A stretch of DNA of 64,000 nt from Streptomyces filipinensis. Lineage in GTDB: Bacteria; Actinomycetota; Actinomycetes; Streptomycetales; Streptomycetaceae. The position numbers and the translations under genes are program-made. The notes beneath the pieces were generated by a model, which saw nothing but the letters and a program-made list of their open reading frames with translations, made no database searches and was not told the DNA's origin. The stretch lies in the NCBI RefSeq assembly GCF_014649495.1, contig NZ_BMTD01000012.1:186001-250000 (forward strand), in the 5' to 3' direction. Positions 8,438 to 16,860 of this stretch are shown here, in pieces. Position 1 is the first letter of the stretch. Each line of letters begins with the position of its first letter.

Positions 8438-10510
8438 TCAGATACGACGTAGCTGGAGAACCTTTGCATCCAGGTCACCCTTGAGCCCGGTACGCAGCCC
8501 GTGATGGAGGAGCACGGCACCTCGATGCACATCACCCGTTTCGCGGCATTCGTACGACGCCGTCGGGTCGAGGCCGCGCAGACGCAGCGCCGGTACGGGC
8601 TCGCCGTGGCTCTGCGCCTGGAGCCAGGCGAGGACCACCGCCTCCTCACCCAGGACGTACTGCACGGCGCTCAGACCGCCGGCCGGAGGCCGCAGCCGGT
8701 ACAGCTCGCCCTGCTGGACGACCGGGCGGATCTCCTTGTAGAGACCGACCCACCGCCGAGCCTCGGCCAGCTCCTGACCGGTCCACCCGGTGAGGTCACC
8801 GCCGACCCCGAGGACGCCCGCCATGGCGCTGACGAAGCGGAACCGAAGGGAGCTGACCCGCCCGTTGAGCTGGGTGTTCGGACTGTCGGTGACCCAGGCG
8901 GCCATGACCGTGGCGGGGTGGACCTGGCTGAAACCGTGCTGGATGGCGAGCCGGTCCAGCGGGTCGGTGTTGTCGGAGGTCCACACCTGGTCGGTGCGGC
9001 TCATGACCCCGAGGTCGATCCGCCCGCCCCCGCCCGAGCAGGACTCGAAGGCGACGCCGGGATGGGCCGCGCGCAGCCGGTCCAGCAGGGCGTACAGGGC
9101 GCGGACGTGGTCCACCCACAGGCGCTGCGGGTACGGCTCGCCGGGCCAGCCGGCGTCGGTGAAGCAGCGGTTGAAGTCCCACTTCACATAGTCGACCGGC
9201 GCACTGGACAGCAGGGTGTCCAGCCGCTCCCACAGGTAGTCCTGGACGTCCTCGCGGGCGAGGTTGAGGACCAGCTGATTGCGCAGTTCTGTCCGCTTCC
9301 GTCCCGGTTGGTACTGCACCCAGTCGGGGTGCGCGCGGTACAGGTCGCTGTCCGGGTTGACCATCTCGGGCTCGACCCAGATGCCGAAGCGCATGCCGAG
9401 GCCGTGCACCTGGTCGGCGAGGGGCTTCAGGCCGTGCGGGAAGCGGTCGGGGTTGGGGGTCCAGTCGCCGAGGCCCGCGCGGTCGCTGGTCCGGGCGCCG
9501 AACCAGCCGTCGTCCACGACGAACAGCTCCACGCCGATCTCGGCGGCCCGGCGGGCGAGCGCGAGCTGCTGCTCCTCGGAGATGTCGAAGTTCGTCGCCT
9601 CCCAGGAGTTGAACAGGACCGGCCGGTCACGCCCGGCGTCCGGGATCACGTGCTCACGCTGGTAGGCGTGCCAGGCGCGGCTCGCGCCGCCGAAGCCGCC
9701 GGCGCTCCACAGGCCCGCGAAGACCGGGGTGGTGTACGACTCCCCCGGCTCCAGGAGCAGCAGCCCCGAGTCGTCGTAGCCGGCGCCGCCGGTGATCTGC
9801 ACGCGCGCGTCCGGGAGCTGGGCGACGGCGATACGCCAGGAGCCGGACCAGCCGAGCGCGCAGCCGTAGACCTCGCCGTGCTCCTCGGTGGCGTCGGTGT
9901 CCAGTGCCACCCAGGGCAGGTGCTGGTGGCCGGTGTGGCCGCGGCGGCTGCCGACGACCTTCTCGCCGTAGGTGAGCGGGGCGGTGGTGAGGCGGGACTC
10001 GGCGGCCCAGCGGCCGTGCAACTGGGACAGCCGCCAGCCCTCGCGGTCGGGCAGGGTCCAGGTGGCGGCGTCGGTCCGCAGCAGCTCGACGCGCGCGTGC
10101 CCGCCGTTCTCCACGGTCACCCAGCGCTCCACGACGTCGTCGCGCATCCGGTAGTGCAGGGTGACGGCGAGGCCGTCGTCGTCGAAGCGCAGCCGCAGTT
10201 CGTCGCCCTCCGTGTCGTACGCCTGGAAGGTCCACTCCGTGCCGCGGCGCTGGGCGGTGCGCACCGACAGAGCGGGGCGGACGAAGCGGGGGCCGCCCTC
10301 GACGGGGTACTCCTCGCGGCCGTCGAGCGGGGACTCGAAGGGCCAGTAGCCGGGCAACGGGTCCTCGGCCAGGGCTTGTGCGTCCGCGAGGGCGATGCGG
10401 GGCCCCCAGTGCAGGTGGAGCAGCTCGTCCGCGTCGGTCAGATGCAGGGCGTAGCCGCTGGTGGGCCCCGAGAGGAGCCAGGTACGACCGTCTTCGGCGA
10501 TGTCCACCAC
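8438..10510 (-). CDS. GH36 alpha-galactosidase
   Basis: A retaining alpha-galactosidase of about 690 aa, cleaving terminal alpha-1,6-galactosyl residues. The N-terminal beta-sandwich is followed by the TIM barrel entry FNSWEATNFDI and VDDGWFG. The nucleophile is in VKWDFNR (Asp about 443), and SCSGGGGRIDLG and the acid/base motif TSDNTDPLDR (Asp about 511) follow. No signal peptide is seen, so the substrate is probably imported. I prefer the GTG at 10510, which has GTGAGG six bases upstream. In-frame GTG 10522 and TTG 10531 are possible but lack a ribosome site. It is divergent from the phosphatase gene. Confidence 0.9.
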   Translation of the reverse strand: MVDIAEDGRTWLLSGPTSGYALHLTDADELLHLHWGPRIALADAQALAEDPLPGYWPFESPLDGREEYPVEGGPRFVRPALSVRTAQRRGTEWTFQAYDTEGDELRLRFDDDGLAVTLHYRMRDDVVERWVTVENGGHARVELLRTDAATWTLPDREGWRLSQLHGRWAAESRLTTAPLTYGEKVVGSRRGHTGHQHLPWVALDTDATEEHGEVYGCALGWSGSWRIAVAQLPDARVQITGGAGYDDSGLLLLEPGESYTTPVFAGLWSAGGFGGASRAWHAYQREHVIPDAGRDRPVLFNSWEATNFDISEEQQLALARRAAEIGVELFVVDDGWFGARTSDRAGLGDWTPNPDRFPHGLKPLADQVHGLGMRFGIWVEPEMVNPDSDLYRAHPDWVQYQPGRKRTELRNQLVLNLAREDVQDYLWERLDTLLSSAPVDYVKWDFNRCFTDAGWPGEPYPQRLWVDHVRALYALLDRLRAAHPGVAFESCSGGGGRIDLGVMSRTDQVWTSDNTDPLDRLAIQHGFSQVHPATVMAAWVTDSPNTQLNGRVSSLRFRFVSAMAGVLGVGGDLTGWTGQELAEARRWVGLYKEIRPVVQQGELYRLRPPAGGLSAVQYVLGEEAVVLAWLQAQSHGEPVPALRLRGLDPTASYECRETGDVHRGAVLLHHGLRTGLKGDLDAKVLQLRRI

Positions 10511-10599
10511 GTAAGACCTCACAGGTGTCAACAGATCCGCTCAAGTGCCAACATCATCGGCCGGGTGGACGCCGGTGACAATGCCCTGTGGACAACTCC

Positions 10600-10627
10600 T
10601 TGCCCGAGGAAACCGATGTCGTATGGT
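10600..10627 (+). promoter_or_regulatory. Candidate promoter of the tyrosine phosphatase gene
   Basis: TTGCCC (10600-10605), a 16-base spacer and TATGGT (10622-10627) resemble an HrdB-type -35/-10. The start codon at 10684 would follow a leader of about 50 bases. Confidence 0.4.
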
Positions 10628-10683
10628 CGACAGAGCGCCCGCCGACGAGCCGCGACGGCGGGGTCCGACCGCAAGGAGCCCCC

Positions 10684-11481
10684 GTGACGCAGCAGGTCCC
10701 GTCGACCGAGCCGGAGCTGGCCGGAGTGCGCAATTTCCGTGACGTGGGCGGGCTGCCGACCGTGGACGGGCGCAGGGTCCGGCACGGGGTGCTGTTCCGC
10801 AGCGGCCACCTCGCGCACGCCACAAAGGACGACGCGTCCTTCCTCACCTCCCTGGGCCTGCACACGATCTTCGACTTCCGCAACGCGGCCGACCAGAAGC
10901 TGGAGGGCCCGGACGTCGAGCTGCCCGGGGTGCGGAACGTGAACCTGCCGCTGAGCGACCCGGCGGACGGCGCCGAGTTCTGGAAGATGGTCCGCGACGG
11001 CGACCTCGACCAGCTGCGCGGGATCCTCTCCGACGGCAAGGGCGCGGCCCGGATGGTCGCCTCGTACCGGACGATCGTCAAGGAGCGCACCGCCGAGCAC
11101 TCCCGGGTGCTGGGCGCGCTCGCCGAGGACAGTGTGCCCGCCCTGATGCACTGTGCGGCGGGCAAGGACCGCGCGGGCATCTCGATCGCCGTGACGCTGC
11201 TGGCGCTGGGCGTGGAGCGCGAGGCGATCATCGCCGACTACCTGGAGTCCAACGCCAAGCACCGGCGCTACAAGGTCCGCCGCAGCGGCAGCGCGGAGAC
11301 CGCGTACACCCCGGAGGTCATGGAGCTGCTGAGCCCGCTCTTCGACGCCCGCGCCGAGTACCTCCAGGCGGCCTTCGAGACCATCGAGCAGACCTGGGGC
11401 GGGGCGGACGCCTACCTGGAGCAGGGCCTCGGCCTCACCCCGGCGGCCCGCGACCGGCTGCGCGAGCGCCTGCTGGACTGA
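10684..11481 (+). CDS. Tyrosine-protein phosphatase (Y_phosphatase3 type)
   Basis: A 265-aa cysteine-based phosphatase. The N-terminal block GVRNFRDVGGLPT and the LFRSGHL motif mark the bacterial tyrosine/serine phosphatase family. The P-loop HCAAGKDRAG lies at about residues 156-165 (Cx5R, catalytic Cys and Arg). Members dephosphorylate phosphotyrosine proteins or phosphoinositide-like substrates; the target here is unknown. The GTG at 10684 has AAGGAG upstream. An upstream in-frame start at 10588 is less likely because it would precede the likely transcription start. Confidence 0.87.
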   Translation: MTQQVPSTEPELAGVRNFRDVGGLPTVDGRRVRHGVLFRSGHLAHATKDDASFLTSLGLHTIFDFRNAADQKLEGPDVELPGVRNVNLPLSDPADGAEFWKMVRDGDLDQLRGILSDGKGAARMVASYRTIVKERTAEHSRVLGALAEDSVPALMHCAAGKDRAGISIAVTLLALGVEREAIIADYLESNAKHRRYKVRRSGSAETAYTPEVMELLSPLFDARAEYLQAAFETIEQTWGGADAYLEQGLGLTPAARDRLRERLLD

Positions 11482-11530
11482 GCGGACGACGCCGGCACCG
11501 GCTGCCGCTCCGCCCCGGCCGGCCGCCCCG

Positions 11531-11653
11531 TCAGCTCTTCGCGCCCACCGCGAACAGCAGGAAGAGGAACGCGGCCAGGACGTGGCCGAGGGCGATGTAG
11601 ATGATCAGTCGGATCCACAGGGAACGGGGGAACTTCTCCTCGAAGTTGCTCAT
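11531..11653 (-). CDS. 40-aa single-pass membrane protein (DUF6126-like)
   Basis: A short protein with a charged N-terminus (MSNFEEKFPR) and one long hydrophobic helix from about residue 12 to 37. It matches my recollection of the DUF6126 family found next to XRE-cupin regulators; this was not checked. Its ATG overlaps the TGA of the upstream regulator gene as ATGA, so translation is probably coupled. Function unknown. A role in signalling with the adjacent regulator is only a contextual guess. Confidence 0.75.
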   Translation of the reverse strand: MSNFEEKFPRSLWIRLIIYIALGHVLAAFLFLLFAVGAKS

Positions 11654-12273
11654 GGCAGCTCTCCGGTCAGCGGCCCCAGGCACAGCGTGGCCGTGGGGCT
11701 CTGCAGCAGGGTGTGGACGAACAGCAGCTCGACGCCGTCGTGGTCCTCGGCGGCGAGGCGGTGCGGGGTGAGCGAGTCGAAGTGCGCGCTGTCGCCGGGC
11801 GCGAGCAGGTGCGTGGCGTCTCCGAGGCGCAGCCGCAGCCGGCCCCCGAGGACGTAGACCCACTCCTCGCCCGGGTGGACGCGCACGATGTCGCCCTGCG
11901 AGCCGTACGGCACGCGCACGCGCAGGGCCTGCATGCCGCGGCCCGGAGCCCCGGCCTGGAAGTACGTCCAGCCGCCCGCCCGGACCGGCTCCATGTCACC
12001 GGCCCGCACGATCGCGTCCCGGTCGGCGACCCTCTCGCCCAGGAGTTCGGAGACGGTCGTACCGTAGATACGGGCGAGGGCCAGCAGCATCGGCAGCGAC
12101 GGCTGCCGCTGCCCGGTCTCCAGCCGGGACAGATGGGCCGGTGAGAGTCCGGCGGCGCGGGCCGCGGCCTCCAGCGTGAGGCCGGAACGGCGGCGCAGTC
12201 CGCGCAGTTGCGGAGCGACCGACGGCAGTTCGTCGCCCGGGCCCGCCGCCGGGCCGGCTTCTGAGGCGTTCAT
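11650..12273 (-). CDS. XRE-family regulator with C-terminal cupin domain
   Basis: A 207-aa regulator. The helix-turn-helix spans about residues 22-77 (LRRRSGLTLEAAARAAGLS, then HLSRLETGQRQPS). A cupin_2 sensor domain covers about 115-190 (HPGEEWVYVLGGRLRLRLG and LAPGDSAHFDS). This architecture is typical of regulators that sense small metabolites. The downstream 40-aa membrane protein overlaps its stop codon. Two identical-format palindromes occur within 60 bases of its start, so autoregulation is likely. The ATG at 12273 fits the family length. Confidence 0.88.
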   Translation of the reverse strand: MNASEAGPAAGPGDELPSVAPQLRGLRRRSGLTLEAAARAAGLSPAHLSRLETGQRQPSLPMLLALARIYGTTVSELLGERVADRDAIVRAGDMEPVRAGGWTYFQAGAPGRGMQALRVRVPYGSQGDIVRVHPGEEWVYVLGGRLRLRLGDATHLLAPGDSAHFDSLTPHRLAAEDHDGVELLFVHTLLQSPTATLCLGPLTGELP

Positions 12274-12293
12274 GCCTCCATTGAGCCCGATTC

Positions 12294-12328
12294 TTGCCTG
12301 TGCGGCAATTTTCTTGCCCGTGAGGCAA
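12294..12328. promoter_or_regulatory. Twin TTGCC-N5-GGCAA operator-like palindromes
   Basis: TTGCC-TGTGC-GGCAA (12294-12308) and TTGCC-CGTGA-GGCAA (12314-12328) have identical arms, and their centres are exactly 20 bp apart, two helical turns. They lie 20-55 bases upstream of the XRE-cupin start, the expected place for its autoregulatory operator. The rest of the 133-base gap to hpnO shows nothing else. Confidence 0.7.
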
Positions 12329-12406
12329 AAACCGCGCCATGGACGCCCACCACGCCGACCGGGGCATCGGCCGGCCGTGGACCTCCAGGGCCGGGGCCCG
12401 GCAGGG

Positions 12407-13792
12407 TCAGCGGCCCGCCACCGCCTGCTTGATCAGGGTCTTGCCGAAGTCCCACATCAGGCCGCCGCCGCTGTGGGCGTCGTCCATCACGGCGGTGAAG
12501 GCGGCCACGAACCGGTCGACGTCCGCCTCGTCGATGATCAGCGGCGGGATCAGCTTGATCACCTCCAGGTGGTCGCCGGAGACCTGGGTGAGGATCCGGT
12601 GCCGCTGCAGCAGCGGTACGACGACCATCTGCGCGAACAGGCCCTTACGGGCGGCCTGCAGCATGGTCCAGCGGCCGCGCAGCTTCAGCGAGGAGGGCCG
12701 GCCGAACTCGATGCCGATCATCAGGCCCCGGCCGCGGACGTCGGCCAGCAGCTCGTACCGGTCGATCAGCGCGGCCAGCCGGGACTTCAGCAGTTCCCCG
12801 GTGGTGCGGACGCCCGCGACGATCTGCTCGTTCTCCATGACCGACAGCACGGCGAGGCCGCACGCCATCGCCTGGGCGTTGGCGCCGAAGCTCGCCGAGT
12901 GGACCAGCACGCGGTCCATGGACGAGTAGACCTTCTTGAAGATCCAGTCCCTGCCGAGGGTGGCCCCGACCGGGACGTACCCGCCGGACAGGGCCTTGGC
13001 CACGCACACCAGGTCGGGTTCGACGCCGTCCTCGTGCTGGTAGGCGTAGAAGTCGCCGGTACGGCCGAGACCGGTCTGCACCTCGTCGGCGATGAGCAGC
13101 GCCTTGTGCCGGTGCAGCAGTTCCTGCGCGGCGCGCAGATAGCCGGGCGGTGCCTCGTGCACGCCCTTGCCCTGGATCGGCTCCACGATCAGGGCGGCCA
13201 CGTCGCCCTTCTTCAACTCCCGGGCGAGGGCGTCGAGATCTCCGAGGGGTACGGGCGTGTCGGGCAGCAGCGGGGCGAAGCCGTCCCGGAATCCGCTCTC
13301 GCCGTTGACCGACAGGGAGCCGGTGGTCAGGCCGTGGAAGGCGTGGTCGCAGTAGAGGACGCGGGGCCTGCCGGTGGCGTACCGGGCGAACTTCAGGGCC
13401 GTCTCGACGGCCTCCGTGCCGCTGTTGCCGAAGAACACCCGGTCCAGGTGCGGGCTGTGGGTCAGGAGGCGTTCGGCGAGCAGTCCCGGCAGCGGCTGGC
13501 AGTCGAAGCGGGTGAGGTCGGCGAGGTCGAGGTCGAGCACGTCGTGCAGGGCCTTGCGGACGACCGGGTGGTGGCGGCCGAGGCCCATCACGCCGAACCC
13601 GGCGAGCATGTCCAGGTGGTCGTTGCCGTCCGCGTCGAAGAAGTGGGCACCCTCGGCCCGCTCGTAGACCTTGTCGAAGCCGATGGTGTGCAGCATGCGC
13701 GGGAGCTGCGGGTTGAGGTACCTGGTGTGCAGCTCGTAGCGTTCGGCTCCGCGCTCGGCGAGGAGGGCGCCGAGGTCGAACTCCGTGCTCAT
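12407..13792 (-). CDS. hpnO: Aminotransferase class III, hopanoid-associated (HpnO-type)
   Basis: A 461-aa PLP-dependent fold-type I aminotransferase. SGTEAVETALK lies in the cofactor-binding region, then DEVQTGLGRTG, and the PLP lysine is in AKALSGG (about residue 266). Known HpnO-type enzymes aminate ribosylhopane or its aldehyde to give aminobacteriohopanetriol; the assignment rests on family and location. Its ATG overlaps the dxs stop codon as ATGA. It is the last gene of the hopanoid operon. Confidence 0.88.
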   Translation of the reverse strand: MSTEFDLGALLAERGAERYELHTRYLNPQLPRMLHTIGFDKVYERAEGAHFFDADGNDHLDMLAGFGVMGLGRHHPVVRKALHDVLDLDLADLTRFDCQPLPGLLAERLLTHSPHLDRVFFGNSGTEAVETALKFARYATGRPRVLYCDHAFHGLTTGSLSVNGESGFRDGFAPLLPDTPVPLGDLDALARELKKGDVAALIVEPIQGKGVHEAPPGYLRAAQELLHRHKALLIADEVQTGLGRTGDFYAYQHEDGVEPDLVCVAKALSGGYVPVGATLGRDWIFKKVYSSMDRVLVHSASFGANAQAMACGLAVLSVMENEQIVAGVRTTGELLKSRLAALIDRYELLADVRGRGLMIGIEFGRPSSLKLRGRWTMLQAARKGLFAQMVVVPLLQRHRILTQVSGDHLEVIKLIPPLIIDEADVDRFVAAFTAVMDDAHSGGGLMWDFGKTLIKQAVAGR

Positions 13793-15687
13793 TCACTCTC
13801 CTTGGCTGGGCCGCCCGTGTCCTTGACGGCCAGGCTCGCGCTGATCCGCCCGGCGATCTCGACGGGCGTGAGACCGATGTCGGCCAGCACCTCGGCGCGC
13901 TTGGCGTGCGCGAGGAACTGCTCCGGGATGCCGAACCGCCGTACCGGCACGTCCACATCGGCGTCACCGAGGGCCAGCTCCACGGCGGAACCGACACCCG
14001 CGGAACGGCTGTTGTCCTCCACCACGGCCACCAGCCGGTGTCCGGCGGCGAGGTCCGGCAGCGCGGGGTCGACGGGCTTGACCCACCGCGGGTCGACCAC
14101 CGTGCAGGGGATGCCGCGCGCCTCCAGCAGGTCGGCGGCCTTCAGGCACACCGGCGCCATCACGCCGACGGACACCAGCAGCACCTCGGGGCGTTCGGCG
14201 CGGTGCAGGACGTCCATGCCGCCGACGCGGTCGAGCGCGGGGATGTCCGGGCCGACCGACTCCTTCGGGAAGCGGACCAGGGTGGGCGCGTCGTCGACGG
14301 CCACGGCCTCGCGCAGCTGGGCGCGCAGCTGGCCGGCGTCGCGTGGCGCGGCGATCCTGAGGCCGGGGACGACCTGCAGGACGGACATGTCCCACATGCC
14401 GTTGTGGGAGGCCCCGTCGACGCCGGTGACACCGGCCCGGTCCAGGACGAAGGTGACCCCGCAGCGGTGCAGGGCGACGTCCATCAGCAGCTGGTCGAAG
14501 GCGCGGTTGAGGAAGGTGGCGTAGACGGCCACGACCGGGTGCAGCCCGCCGGTGGCGAGGCCGGCCGCCGAGACGGCCGCGTGCTGTTCGGCGATGCCCA
14601 CGTCCCACACGCGGTCGGGGAAGCGCTCGGCGAACGCGCCGAGGCCGACCGGGTGCAGCATGGCCGCCGTGATGGCGACGACGTCGTCGCGTTCCTCGCC
14701 GATCCGCACGATCTCGTCACCGAACACGGAGGTCCAGGACGGCCCGCTGGAGGGGCTGAGCGGTGCGCAGGTCAGCGGGTCCATCACGCCGACGGTGTGG
14801 AAGTGGTCCTCCTCGTGGTTGAGGGCCGGCTCGTAGCCGCGCCCCTTCTCCGTGAGACAGTGCACCAGGACGGGGCCGTGGAAGCGCTTCGCGCGGCGCA
14901 GTGCCGACTCGACCGCGCCGATGTCGTGCCCGTCGATCGGGCCGAGGTACTTCAGGCCCAGGTCCTCGAACATGCCCTGCGGGGCGAAGGCGTCCTTGAA
15001 GCCCTTCTTCGCGCCGTGCAGGGACTCGTAGAGGGTGTTGCCGACCACGGGTGTCCTCAGGAGGACGTCCTTGCCCCACGCCAGGACCTTCTCGTAGCCG
15101 TCGGTGGTGCGCAGGGTGGCCAGGTGGTTGGCGAGGCCGCCGATGGTCGGGGCGTAGGAGCGTTCGTTGTCGTTGACGACGATGATCAGCGGCCGGTCCT
15201 TGGCCGCCGCGATGTTGTTCAGCGCCTCCCAGGCCATGCCGCCGGTCAGCGCGCCGTCGCCGATGACCGCGACCACATGGCCCTTGTCGCCCTGCACCTG
15301 GTTGGCCTTGGCCAGGCCGTCGGCCCAGCCGAGCGCGGTGGAGGCGTGGCTGTTCTCGATGACGTCGTGCTTGGACTCCTCGCGCGAGGGGTAGCCGGAC
15401 AGGCCGCCCTTGCCCCGCAGCTTGGAGAAGTCCTGACGCCCGGTCAGCAGCTTGTGGACGTAGCTCTGATGGCCGGTGTCCCACAGGATGCGGTCGGCCG
15501 GTGACTCGAAGACCCGGTGGAGCGCGACGGACAGTTCCACCACGCCCAGATTGGGCCCGAGGTGACCACCGGTTCTCGACACCGCGTGCACCAGGAACTC
15601 ACGTATCTCCTCGGACAGTTCGCCGAGTTCCGCCTCGGACAGCGCCTTCAGGTCGCGTGGTCCCCGGATGTTCTCCAGAATGGTCAC
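13789..15687 (-). CDS. dxs: 1-Deoxy-D-xylulose-5-phosphate synthase
   Basis: A thiamine-diphosphate enzyme of 632 aa making DXP from pyruvate and glyceraldehyde-3-phosphate, the first MEP-pathway step. The signature VIGDGALTGGMAWEALNN (ThDP/Mg site, about residue 141), GHQSYVHKLLTG near the N-terminus and DVGIAEQHA (catalytic Glu about 363) are present. The GTG at 15687 has an AGAGGGGG ribosome site. An upstream in-frame ATG lies outside any ribosome-binding context. It sits between ispG and hpnO in the hopanoid operon, so it is probably a dedicated second copy boosting isoprenoid supply; the second copy would be outside this window. Confidence 0.95.
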   Translation of the reverse strand: MTILENIRGPRDLKALSEAELGELSEEIREFLVHAVSRTGGHLGPNLGVVELSVALHRVFESPADRILWDTGHQSYVHKLLTGRQDFSKLRGKGGLSGYPSREESKHDVIENSHASTALGWADGLAKANQVQGDKGHVVAVIGDGALTGGMAWEALNNIAAAKDRPLIIVVNDNERSYAPTIGGLANHLATLRTTDGYEKVLAWGKDVLLRTPVVGNTLYESLHGAKKGFKDAFAPQGMFEDLGLKYLGPIDGHDIGAVESALRRAKRFHGPVLVHCLTEKGRGYEPALNHEEDHFHTVGVMDPLTCAPLSPSSGPSWTSVFGDEIVRIGEERDDVVAITAAMLHPVGLGAFAERFPDRVWDVGIAEQHAAVSAAGLATGGLHPVVAVYATFLNRAFDQLLMDVALHRCGVTFVLDRAGVTGVDGASHNGMWDMSVLQVVPGLRIAAPRDAGQLRAQLREAVAVDDAPTLVRFPKESVGPDIPALDRVGGMDVLHRAERPEVLLVSVGVMAPVCLKAADLLEARGIPCTVVDPRWVKPVDPALPDLAAGHRLVAVVEDNSRSAGVGSAVELALGDADVDVPVRRFGIPEQFLAHAKRAEVLADIGLTPVEIAGRISASLAVKDTGGPAKESE

Positions 15688-15722
15688 GCTGGGCCCCCTC
15701 TCGGTCCGTGCCGTGCTGTGCC

Positions 15723-16856
15723 TCAACTCATCTGGTCTGCGGGGCTCGTCCGCTCGGCGAGCTTCATGGCCTCTTCGATGAGGGTCTCGACGATCTTCGA
15801 CTCGGGGACGGTCTTGACGACCTCGCCCTTGACGAAGATCTGCCCCTTCCCGTTGCCCGAGGCAACTCCGAGGTCGGCCTCACGGGCCTCGCCGGGGCCG
15901 TTGACCACACACCCCATCACCGCGACCCGGAGCGGCACTTCCATGCCCTCCAGGCCCGCCGTGACCTCCTCGGCGAGCTTGTAGACGTCCACCTGGGCCC
16001 GGCCGCAGGAGGGGCAGGAGACGATCTCCAGACGCCGCTGCCGCAGCCCCAGCGACTGCAGGATCTGGATGCCGACCTTGACCTCCTCCGCCGGCGGTGC
16101 GCTCAGCGAGACACGGATCGTGTCGCCGATCCCCTGGGACAGCAACGCGCCGAAGGCCACGGCCGACTTGACCGTCCCCTGGAAGGCCGGGCCGGCCTCG
16201 GTCACCCCCAGGTGCAGGGGGTAGTCGCACTCCTCGGCGAGCTGGCGGTACGCCTCGATCATCACGACCGGGTCGTTGTGCTTCACGGAGATCTTGATGT
16301 CCCGGAAGTCGTGCTCCTCGAAGAGCGAGGCCTCCCACAGCGCGCTCTCGACCAGCGCCTGCGGGGTCGCCCTGCCGTGCTTCCGCAGCAGCCGCCGGTC
16401 CAGTGAACCGGCGTTGACGCCGATCCGGATCGGCGTGCCGTGGTCCTTGGCGGCGCGCGCGATCTCCTTCACCTGGTCGTCGAACTTCTTGATGTTGCCC
16501 GGGTTCACCCGGACCGCCGCGCAGCCGGCCTCGATGGCCGCGAAGACGTACTTCGGCTGGAAATGGATGTCCGCGATCACCGGGATCTGCGACTTGCGCG
16601 CGATGGTGGCGAGGGCGTCCGCGTCGTCCTGCGTGGGGCAGGCGACGCGGACGATCTGACAGCCGGACGCGGTGAGTTCCGCGATCTGCTGCAGGGTGGC
16701 GCCGATGTCCGACGTACGGGTCGTCGTCATCGACTGCACCGACACCGGGGCTCCGCCCCCGACCGCCACCGGCCCCACCTGGATCTGCCGCGCCACACGC
16801 CGCGGCGCGACCGGACGGGCCGGTACCCCGGGAACGCCCAAGGGGACGGCGGTCAT
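15723..16856 (-). CDS. ispG: 4-Hydroxy-3-methylbut-2-en-1-yl diphosphate synthase (GcpE)
   Basis: A 377-aa 4Fe-4S enzyme converting MEcPP to HMBPP in the MEP pathway. The TIM-barrel part includes PVSVQSMT, IADIHFQPKY and RVNPGN. The cluster ligands are in SCPSCGR (about residues 279-285) and MGCVVNGPGE (about 313-322). Length is normal for the actinobacterial type. It starts at ATG 16856, 4 bases after the hpnH stop, and is followed 35 bases later by dxs. Embedding in the hopanoid operon suggests coordinated precursor supply. Confidence 0.95.
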   Translation of the reverse strand: MTAVPLGVPGVPARPVAPRRVARQIQVGPVAVGGGAPVSVQSMTTTRTSDIGATLQQIAELTASGCQIVRVACPTQDDADALATIARKSQIPVIADIHFQPKYVFAAIEAGCAAVRVNPGNIKKFDDQVKEIARAAKDHGTPIRIGVNAGSLDRRLLRKHGRATPQALVESALWEASLFEEHDFRDIKISVKHNDPVVMIEAYRQLAEECDYPLHLGVTEAGPAFQGTVKSAVAFGALLSQGIGDTIRVSLSAPPAEEVKVGIQILQSLGLRQRRLEIVSCPSCGRAQVDVYKLAEEVTAGLEGMEVPLRVAVMGCVVNGPGEAREADLGVASGNGKGQIFVKGEVVKTVPESKIVETLIEEAMKLAERTSPADQMS

Positions 16857-16860
16857 CGCG

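Noticed and set aside
10526..10531. Consensus TTGACA at the alpha-galactosidase start
   Set aside because: No -10 hexamer lies 16-18 bases downstream, and it overlaps possible start codons, so it was not called a promoter.
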